This document shows, piece after piece, positions 56,380 through 64,000 of a stretch of DNA of 64,000 nucleotides. The notes below the pieces were generated by a model. That model was not told the origin of the DNA. It saw nothing but the letters and a program-made list of their open reading frames with translations, and made no database searches. Source of the stretch: Omphiscola glabra (Eukaryota; Mollusca; Gastropoda; Lymnaeidae). Both the position numbers and the translations under genes were made by a program. Within the stretch, counting starts at the first letter, position 1; the number at the start of each line of letters is the position of its first letter. Location of the stretch: contig OZ024795.1 in the NCBI GenBank assembly GCA_964017045.1, positions 52,801,350 through 52,865,349 on the forward strand, in the 5' to 3' direction.

Positions 56380-56678
56380 CTTGGAGGCTCTTGATCTGAT
56401 CTGAAGTTCAGAAAATATTAAAAATATAAATACGCTCAAGTATTGCCCTCTTTTTCATCTTGTAAAGTGAGTCCGGTGTTCCGTGATTGCATTCCTGCCA
56501 TTGTCTTCATCCCTCTAGACTTCCCCGTGAATATACCCAAAGTCTGCATGCTCTGGTGGCACCCTGATCTGGTGGCACCATTCTCTGGTGGGACGAGAGC
56601 AGTTAACACCCTGTTATGTTTGCAACCTGCTTTGATGGTACCCAGCTCTGTCTTTAGGTTAAGTTTTGAAAAATTGTA

Positions 56679-56740
56679 CAGGAGAACGTCGATTTGCCGA
56701 ACGACCAATTATCCGAAACATCGGTTCATATAACAAAGTG
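56679..56740 (+). mobile_element. pogo/Tigger-like transposon end
   Basis: CAGGAGAACGTCGATTTGCC, preceded by TA, followed by GAACGACCAATTATCCGAA. This resembles pogo/Tigger termini (CAGTAGAACGTCGATTATCC type). No matching inverted end was found nearby, so this is a solo end. Confidence 0.55.
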
Positions 56741-56850
56741 AAATGTTTATGTAAATGTAACATGATTAAAAATTATAATTTTTTCATGAAGCTGATTCTA
56801 TGAATGGTGAGTTTGAATAAAACAAATTCATTGAAATCTCGAAAAGTATA

Positions 56851-56910
56851 CAGCAGAGCGTCAATTGTCCAAACTTTGATTAACCGTAAATTCGGTTATC
56901 TGAACTGTCC
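56851..56910 (+). mobile_element. Second pogo/Tigger-like transposon end
   Basis: CAGCAGAGCGTCAATTGTCC, again preceded by TA, followed by AAACTTTGATTAACCG. It is related to the end at 56679, in the same orientation, 172 bp downstream. An AACCG...CGGTT hairpin lies just inside it. Confidence 0.5.
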
Positions 56911-57370
56911 CTGACTTGTTAAAAAAAAAAATGTTTATCGTATACAATCACGTGACAAAGCCCATTGCATGAAGCGTTGTCATGGAAACACCAGAAAACA
57001 ATTACGGGCACAAAACCAGGTAAAGTCAAGACACGTGACCAGACTGGGATAATGCGATCTGCTAACGTATACGTTTAAATATCCCATTTTCTCCCCTTCC
57101 TTACCACCACGTGTACCCCCACCCCCAAGTGTAACTCTGAATCTGGTTCCGAGCCAAGCGCTGGAAAAATACTATATATTTAATGCCACGTAGTTGGTGG
57201 TTTAGCCAAATAAAACAACAACATATCCATTGATCATGGGCGCCCGCAGGGGGGGCACTTGCCCCCCCCCCCCCATGGATTGATTTATTAAAACATTTTT
57301 TTAGACAAAAATAGACAAAAAATTTATTAAAGTAAAGAGACAATAAAGAGAAAATAACTAAGCCAAGCTG

Positions 57371-57694
57371 ATGCTGATCTCGTTTTACTGGGTAATTATT
57401 TTTATATTTTCTATATTAATTAGTTTTACAAAGTTTTATCCGCCGGCTGTCAGGTATGCCTTACTAGTTTTGCTAACATTACCAGCAACAACATGTACGG
57501 TGGAGCGATCGTTCAGCACATTATGTCGTGTAAAAACATGGCTTAGATCTACAATGTCAGATGAACGTCTGTCTGGGTTGTGCATGTTAAGCGTACACAG
57601 AGACAAAATGCTACAATTTACACGAGTTCTATTCGAGCTTAGCTGGAAACTTGACCTTAGTCTCGTTAACCTTCAGTTTATGTTCTTTAAATAG
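57371..57694 (+). pseudogene. hAT transposase C-terminal (dimerisation) remnant
   Basis: From about 57430 the frame reads FYPPAVRYALLVLLTLPATT, then CTVERSFSTLCRVKTWLRST and MSDERLSGLCMLSVHRDK. This is the conserved C-terminal hAT dimerisation region: the ERSFS motif, then LRSTM..ERL. The N-terminal zinc finger and DDE catalytic parts are absent, and the first 20 residues of the frame are unrelated, so this is a fragment. A GC-rich segment at 57238-57285 (GGGCGCCCGCAGGGGGGG) could be part of the same or another element. Confidence 0.85.
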
Positions 57695-57789
57695 CTATTC
57701 GCACGCTAAATATTAATTACCGAAACTCACCATGACCATGCTGCTAAAGCTGACTGCATGAAATCAATAAAGCAGTATTGGGTCTCTTT

Positions 57790-58340
57790 TTACTTGTTAG
57801 GTGTCTTCCCCCCCACCTCTGGCTTTTTAAATCCTTTATATTAACTTCACTTTTGTTCGTGTATTTCTGACTGAGCAAATCTTCGGACGGCTAATTGACC
57901 CACTTCCCGTCAACCTATCGAGCTGAAACTTGGCACATAGATTTATTGCCGATGACAAACATCAAATTTTCAGCCCCACCCCAAACCACTCCCCTCCAAA
58001 AAAAGAGCACTTTCCAAGGGTTGTAAGTGTAAGTTGAAGGAAATATGATGATACTGATTTTACGAAATAAAATTACCGAAAACTGCGCTAAGTGCGTTTG
58101 GTGCGTAATATTTTCTTTTGTTTTTCTGAAATAGTTTCTGAAATAAATCTGCAATGTAAAAGCAGGTGGGTTACTAGAATATTAATATAGTTCAGGAGCG
58201 TGACTTTTTTTTTGCCTTCGAGCCTAAGTGTGGGGGGGGGGGGGAGGGAGAGAGGGAGAACACTAATTGGGATTATTATAAAGTGCATTTCTTGTATGAA
58301 TGTTTTGTCAAATTTTCAACTCCAACCCATTTCTCGATGT
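57790..58340 (+). repeat. Interspersed repeat with poly-G core, copy A
   Basis: Shares ordered blocks with 60570-60930: TTATATTAACTTCACTTTT, CTATCGAGCTGAAACT(TGGCA), TATAGTTCAGG.GC.TG, a G run followed by CACTAATTGGGA, and TTTTGTCAAAT.TTCA. No coding frame is conserved, and termini are not defined. Confidence 0.75.
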
Positions 58341-58799
58341 TACATTTTATAAAGGAACTAACGAAATACTTTAGGGGTTTCTTAATTCTTATTTAACAGG
58401 TAGTTTTACAAATAGGTCTAAGAAGGTTGAGAAATGTATTCACTGAGCCATCAAGAGAGTTAGCAGTTCTTATTTAAAGTGTGTGACACTAGAGGGGGTT
58501 GGGGTGCGAAGGGGGCAGTCCTGATAGCGAAGTGTGGCAGTGGCGTGTTTGGCCACCTGCAGAGTTTTGTTCGTGGAAGTGGCGGCAAAGCTGGTGCCGG
58601 TTCTTATTGCCACTCACACGTTCACCTTCACAAAAGTCTGATTTGTGTTTCCTGTCTGGTTAATTAACACAATTAACAAAACTAGATCTAGACCCGATGT
58701 TATTACTAAATGTCTAGAGCAGAACTAATTGTTTAAATTTACACGAATTTTAAAGTTCTCTTCAAAATTATTCCTCAGATGCACAAAGCGTATATAAAG

Positions 58800-59560
58800 A
58801 TGGTATGAACTAATGCACACTGCTCATGTGGAGATAATATGGACACACGGAGATGGTTCAGTTGGAGATTTTATTAACACATGCAATTGTCCACAGAGAG
58901 GTTGAATTGACACACGCGATGTGTTCATATGTAGATGGTATATACTAATGCACTCTGCTCATGTGGAGATGGTATGGAATAATGCACACTGCTCACGTTG
59001 AGGTGGTATGAACTAATGCACACTGCTCTTGTGGAGAAGGTATTATTTTTTAGTATTGACACATGCACACTGTTCACATGTAGATGGTTTTGACATATAC
59101 ACACCGTTCACAGAGATATCGTATTGACATATGCACACCATCCACAGAGATATCATATTGACATATGCCCACCGTCCACAGAGATATCGTATTGACATAT
59201 GGACACCGTTCAGAGATATCTTATTGACATATGCCCACCGTCCACAGAGATATCGTATTGACATATGCACACTGATCAGAGATATCGTATTGACATATGC
59301 CCACCGTCCACAGAGATATCGTATTAACATATGCACACCGTTCCCAGAGATATTGACATATGCACACCGTTCACAGAGATATCGTATTGACATATGCACA
59401 CCGTTCACAGAGGTATCGCATTGACATATGCACACCGTTCAGAGATATTGATATATGCACACCGTTCACAGAGATATCGTTTTGACATATGCACACCGTT
59501 CAGAAATATTGATTTATGCACACCGTTCACAGAGATATCGTTTTGACATATGCACACAGC
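58800..59560. repeat. 32-35-bp minisatellite array
   Basis: The right part (about 59060-59560) repeats TATGCACACCGTTCACAGAG followed by ATATCGTATTGACA (34 bp), alternating with 32-bp variants lacking CA. The 66-bp dimer keeps both strands open as spurious reading frames. The left part (58800-59060) is an older, more diverged version with units such as AATGCACACTGCTCATGTGG. Confidence 0.93.
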
Positions 59561-59722
59561 GTTTCCAGCATTTTGTTTTGTCTTTATCGTCTGTCTGATG
59601 TTACAGTTTATAAAATTTGTATTTTTCTTGGAGCTTATTTCTTTTGTACAAATTTCCGGATACGCTTTTCACTGCGTCAGTCTCATTTGATGACCATTGT
59701 TCCCCACTCATACCTGCTAGAG

Positions 59723-60117
59723 ACAGTTCATGATGTAACTGAACTTGTCACAAACACCAGTCACATGAAACAGTTCATGGTGTAACTGACCTCGTCACAA
59801 ACACCAGTCACAAGAAACAGTTCATGATGTAACTGACCTCGTCACAAACACCAGTCACAAGAAACAGTTCATGATGTAACTGACCTCGTCACAAACACCA
59901 GTCACAAGAAACAGTTCATGGTGTAACTGAACTTGTCACAAACACCAGTCACATGAAACAGTTCATGGTGTAACTGAACTTGTCACAAACACCAGTCACA
60001 TGAAACAGTTCATGGTGTAACTGAACTTGTCACAAACACCAGTGACATGAAACAGTTCATGATGTAACTGAACTTGTCACAAACACCTGTTACATGTAAC
60101 AGTTCATGATGTAACTG
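59723..60117. repeat. 47-bp minisatellite, about 8.4 copies
   Basis: ACAGTTCATGATGTAACTGA followed by ACTTGTCACAAACACCAGTCACATGAA repeats at 59723, 59770, 59817, 59864, 59911, 59958, 60005, 60052 and 60099 with exact spacing and few variants. Confidence 0.95.
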
Positions 60118-61177
60118 ATCTTTTCTGTTGTTACTGTTCACCATATTGACCCCAAAGATATCCCAGCGAAGGTTATTTTAAAACTAAGCTAATCTCTCGT
60201 ATCTTTATTTCAATTCGGGACATTAACAACTAACATTGTCCATAGATGGGCCGGTCCGCACTTTGTCAGACTTGTCGGCACTTGAATGAGGGTAATCTAA
60301 TCGCCATCAGAGATTGACATTGAACGGCTTTCGCGTAATGGGGACCACTATCAACATTCAATGTTTTCATAGTGCATTCTTTTTTTTTTGGGGGGGGGGG
60401 GTGTTTCTTTGTTTAGTTGTATTTATGTATGTTATTAAATGAATGCGGGAACTCGTTATTTAGGCCAAGAACCTAAACCCGACACGTATTTTGTGATTCG
60501 GTCCACTGGGCGGTCAAGTCCGGGACCTTGAGGTCAACGAAAGTCAACCTTCGCGTGCGAAAAGGGGGGGGGGGTTGTTGTCCTTTTTATATCCCTTATA
60601 TTAACTTCACTTTTATTCGTGGCCGGCTGGAAAAATTTTCAGGCGACATTCCCCGTCAAACTATCGAGCTGAAACTGAAACTTGGCATATAGACTCGTTG
60701 CCATTGACAACACATTCTTTCAAACTTTCAGCGCTGTAAAATGGGGTGGGTAATAATTAGTATTAATATAGTTCAGGGGCATGGAAGAAAATCAGCGTTT
60801 GCGAGCCCTGGGGGGGGGGGGCACTAATTGGGACTCTTATTTAGTGCGTTACGGTATGCATTATTTTGTCAAATGTTCAGCCCCACCCCCATAGCTCAAT
60901 ATAACATTTTTAAAACGATTTACACGAAAAACTTTGCTTTTTTAGGGTTTATTTATTTCCTTTTTTTATTTTAGCCTCTGGTCTTTGCAGTATTATTTAG
61001 GACATTAAACTGGAAACTTTGGTCGGGCAGACGTGACTTTATGGAGCTGTGCTCGTCTGTGAGACTCCGTTACTGATGAAAGTGACAATAAACTGCGTCG
61101 AATTAAAGGGATATGAAAATAAGCTCAAACTACAACCGACGTCGCCCACTAATCCCGCCACTGGTGTCTTAATATAG
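60118..61177. repeat. Interspersed repeat copy B and flanking non-coding DNA
   Basis: Copy B of the poly-G repeat lies at about 60570-60930, in the same orientation as copy A at 57790. Other poly-G runs occur near 60390. The rest has no supportable gene. Confidence 0.65.
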
Positions 61178-61623
61178 TAAGGACGTCAATCTGCAGTGTG
61201 GGGTAAAAATTAAGGACGTCAATCTGCAGTGTGGGGTAAAGATTAAGGACGTCAATCTGCAGTGTGGGGTAAAGCGTAAGGACGTCAATCTGCAGTGTGG
61301 GGTAAAGATTAAGGACGTCAATCTGCAGTGTGGGGTAAAGATTCAGGACGTCAATCTGCAGTGTGGGGTAAAGAGTAAGGACGTCAATCTGCAGTGTGGG
61401 GTAAAGATTAAGGACGTCAATCTGTAGTGTGGGGTAAAGATTTAGGACGTCAATCTGTAGTGTGGGGTAAAGAGTAAGGACGTCAATCTGTAGTGTGGGG
61501 TAAAGATTAAGGACGTCAATCTGCAGTGTGGGGTAAAGATTTAGGACGTCAATCTGTAGTGTGGGGTAAAGAGTAAGGACGTCAATCTGTAGTGTGGGGT
61601 AAATAGTAAGGACGTCAATCTAC
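61178..61623. repeat. 33-bp minisatellite of CRE-like motifs, 14 copies
   Basis: TAAGGACGTCAATCTGCAGT followed by GTGGGGTAAAGAT repeats from 61181 to 61610 with exact 33-bp spacing. Every unit carries GGACGTCAAT, which contains GACGTCA, seven of the eight bases of the CRE consensus TGACGTCA. Most units also contain CTGCAG, and a subset has CTGTAG. Confidence 0.95.
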
Positions 61624-61722
61624 GGTGCTTTCAAGTTGTATTTTCGTGGCAGAATGACGTGGCCTGTATTGTGTTGCACTTGCTTTTAATGACGTCATTG
61701 GTTTATTTCTTTTGGCGTTCAA

Positions 61723-62168
61723 AAAAACTGATTGTACAAAATGTCATCAAAAACTGATTGTACAAAATGTCATCAAAAACTGATTGTACAAAATGTCATC
61801 AAAAACTGATTGTACAAAATGTCATCAAAAACTGATTGTACAAAATGTCATCAAAAACTGATTGTACAAAATGTCATTAAAAACTGATTGTACAAAATGT
61901 CATCAAAAACTGATTGTACAAAATGTCATCAAAAACTGATTGTACAAAATGTCATCAAAAATTGATTGTACAAAATGTCATCAAAAACTGATTGTACAAA
62001 ATGTCATCAAAAACTGATTGTACAAAATGTCATTAAAAACTGATGGTACAAAAGTTCATCAAAAATGATTGTACAAGATGACACCAAAAACTGATTGTAC
62101 AAAATGTCATCAAAAACTGATTGTACAAAATGTCATCAACACTGATTGTACAAAATGTCATCAAAATA
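61723..62168. repeat. 26-bp minisatellite, about 17 copies
   Basis: AAAAACTGATTGTACAAAAT followed by GTCATC repeats from 61723 with exact 26-bp spacing. Variants accumulate towards the right end (62035-62168). Confidence 0.95.
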
Positions 62169-62389
62169 TTGTCATACATGGTAACGTAATAAATTGGGCC
62201 TAGTTTGTGGTATCGAAAATTAGACCTAATCAATTCATAGGTATTTACATTCTCATACTTCTGAAACACGTCGTCAGTGACCTTTGTGGATAATGTCAAA
62301 AGTTGAAATATCATCTCATATAAAGAAACGAAATGATAAATGGATAAGAGAAATGAACAAAATAGTGTCACCTTCACGCTCCCTGGTAC

Positions 62390-62600
62390 CCGACCCCGCC
62401 CCTCGGGTGCCCGTTTCAGTTCCCGGGGTCACATATTTGTTTGAGTTACGCCATTAGACTATGCTAAACCAATCAGACTAGACTGATGTCACATGGCTTT
62501 TTAACCTTCATCGCCATTTGCCAGATCCTTAAAAGTGCGCCACTCGTATGTCTAAGTCATTTGGTATAATAATAGGAGACCAAAACATTAGAGGTTATCA
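62390..62600 (+). promoter_or_regulatory. Candidate promoter of the terminal secreted-protein gene
   Basis: A GC box (CCCCGCCCC, 62394-62402), a CCAAT box (AACCAATCAG, about 62467-62476) and a TATA-like TATAATAA (about 62565) occur in the expected order and spacing. This suggests a start of transcription near 62595, about 150 nt before the start codon. Confidence 0.55.
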
Positions 62601-62741
62601 GAGTTCTGGTATATGAACTATAATACTACACAATCCGTTCGTCAGCTACCATTCATCAGTTGTTCTAATCGTCGGTTGGAGATTGCTGGCTTGACCTCGG
62701 ATGAAAGTGTTGGAAGTTGTTGATGCATGAGGTCTGACAGC

Positions 62742-63974
62742 ATGATGGCTGCCTTGGCTTTACTTATTCTCGTCTGTGGTAAGTAAGCAATAAAAGACAC
62801 TTTGTAAATATGAAGGTGCGCTTTTCTTTAGCAACAATTAGTATGCAAATACCACATGTCATTTTTATATCATTTTCTGGGATTGTTGTGTACTAAAATA
62901 AAATTAGACTTCACTGGGAAAATATATTAAAAGAATAAGACCGCAGAGAGAAAATATTTAATTTTCTTGAGCTAACGGTATGCCTAAGTCACCGATGGGA
63001 TAGAACGCAAATTAAGGTTCGCTAAAAGGATTTTGGAAAAAATATTTGCCTAGGGATTGCACATCCGGGGCTGTTATAGACAATATGGCTCTTCAGACTC
63101 TTGAAACTCGAAATCCCGACGGCCGGATCTGATGCGATTTTTTTTCCATCCAGCCCTGTGGCGCTACAGCCCATGTAAGGCTGTAGCCTGCCTCACTACT
63201 TCCTTCCACTCCAACCATCTAACTCTAAGCATAGGACTGTCTTTGAGTCGTTTTTCTCTGGGGTGTTGGTGATGTACCCTCTTCACTCCTCTGTCACTTG
63301 GCATTTTTCTAAGTGTCCCGCCCAGCGTAGCCTGCCCCTTTTTTTATTTCTGCTACTAGCGTGGGTTCCTGATTTAGACTATACACTTCCTGGTTGGTTC
63401 GTATTCTCCATCCATTTTTATCTGTGTGCCACGGTGATGATCGGTGTGCCGCAAAGTGATGCTAGGGGTGCCGCGAGGTGATGCTAGGGATGCCGCGAAG
63501 TGATGCTAGGGGTGCCGCGAAGTGATGCTAGGGTGCCGCGAAGTGATGCCAGGGTGTGCCGCGAAGTGATATAGGTGTACCATGGCATTACGTCTTCAAA
63601 GGATGAACAAATTCTAGAGTTTATGGTCTGTTATGATGAGGATGTACTTTTTAAAAATAATTAATAATATATTCTATTTTTTAAATCTAGAAATTCCAAA
63701 TCGAAATATATGAGACCAAGTATATTAAAGCGAGCATAGATATTGTATGTTTTGTTGATAATTACCTCACCATTGAACATATGTATATTATATGATTTTG
63801 TAATGACCTATTCCAGTTATTCCCTTTGTTTCTTCAAGCGCACTCTTCACTGGCCCAAATTCACGACCTCGCTCTGACACCGGAACAACTATCTGCCAAA
63901 GTGAAAGAACTGGAGGACATCGCCAACTTGTTGGGGAAACAACTCATACAAAACCAGTTATTTGTTGAGGAGAG
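62742..63974 (+). CDS. Secreted protein of unknown family, N-terminal part (partial)
   Basis: Exon 1 (62742-62778) encodes MMAALALLILVC; exon 2 (63839-63974) continues in phase as AHSSLAQIHDLALTPEQLSA, then KVKELEDIANLLGKQ and NQLFVEER, ending at a GTAACT donor. The gene continues beyond the window. Residues 1-13 form a short signal peptide, with cleavage probably near A13 or S16. A heptad-like helix with a coiled-coil character (KVKELEDIANLLGKQLIQNQ) follows. An in-frame ATG at 62727 would add MRSDS and supply a basic n-region; the 62742 start has the better context (A at -3). A five-codon overlapping upstream frame (62723-62737) precedes it. I do not recognise the family from these 58 residues. 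Its intron holds a LINE remnant and a 22-bp minisatellite. Confidence 0.75.
63285..63425 (-). mobile_element. RTE-like LINE C-terminal remnant
   Basis: On the minus strand, with frameshifts, the translation gives WRIRTNQEVYSL-like, EPTLVAEIKK and GRLRWAGHLEK segments. This is the same C-terminal LINE region as at 36975-37240, and it is antisense to its host gene here too. Confidence 0.6.
63433..63572. repeat. 22-bp minisatellite next to the LINE remnant
   Basis: About six copies of GTGATGCTAGGGGTGCCGCGAA, with 21- and 23-bp variants, in intron 1 of the terminal gene. It starts directly beside the LINE fragment. Confidence 0.85.
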
Positions 63975-64000
63975 GTAACTCCTAAATTACTTATTCTGAC

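Noticed and set aside
56443..56733. 96-codon plus-strand frame (MPSFSSCKVSPVFRD...)
   Set aside because: Overlaps an equally open minus-strand frame and runs into a pogo-like terminus; no recognisable domain.
59043..59435. Long frames on both strands over the same interval
   Set aside because: Both come from a 34+32-bp minisatellite dimer of 66 bp, which keeps all frames periodic; not coding.

Overview
This window is animal nuclear DNA. It is AT-rich, its coding exons are short with clean GT...AG introns, and both DNA transposons and LINE remnants are abundant. The gene content, the LINE types and the very high minisatellite load suggest a mollusc, probably a heterobranch gastropod; that is an inference, because no database search was possible. 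All gene models were assembled by hand from reading frames, splice sites and codon phase. Every internal junction reported keeps frame.

Layout. 1-6.2 kb is a 27-bp satellite array with higher-order organisation. 6.2-19.7 kb has no confident gene: a 53-bp minisatellite, a decayed CR1/Jockey-group LINE, two DNA transposons with TAGGTACTT ends, a 23-bp telomere-like palindromic minisatellite and a 32-bp-arm inverted repeat carrying YY1-like motifs. 19.7-24.6 kb (+) is a complete eight-exon PTCD1-like mitochondrial pentatricopeptide protein. 26.9-32.0 kb (-) is a complete six-exon TVP23 Golgi membrane protein whose exon 5/intron boundary has been tandemly amplified. 35.3-37.9 kb (+) is a two-exon PLD6/Zucchini phospholipase D-family protein, head to head with TVP23, with a 1,981-bp transposon between them. 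40.2-50.9 kb (-) is an eleven-exon gene for a 701-residue, probably RNA-binding protein with an Arg/Gly/Asp-rich tail. 51.7-58 kb is a transposon graveyard (a third TAGGTACTT element, hAT and pogo ends, a hAT transposase remnant). 58.8-62.2 kb is a run of minisatellites. At 62.7 kb (+) a gene for a secreted protein begins and runs off the window.

The genes do not form a pathway. PTCD1 (mitochondrial RNA metabolism) and PLD6 (mitochondrial surface, piRNA biogenesis) share an organelle; TVP23 is a trafficking protein; the RNA-binding protein is unassigned. The most interesting items are: (i) a TAGGTACTT transposon family with 7-bp target duplications and no recognisable transposase; (ii) a minisatellite in TVP23 that contains the exon's own splice donor, giving seven donor-like sites in a row; (iii) the TVP23-PLD6 divergent pair; (iv) a minisatellite of about 14 CRE-like GACGTCA sites upstream of the terminal gene.
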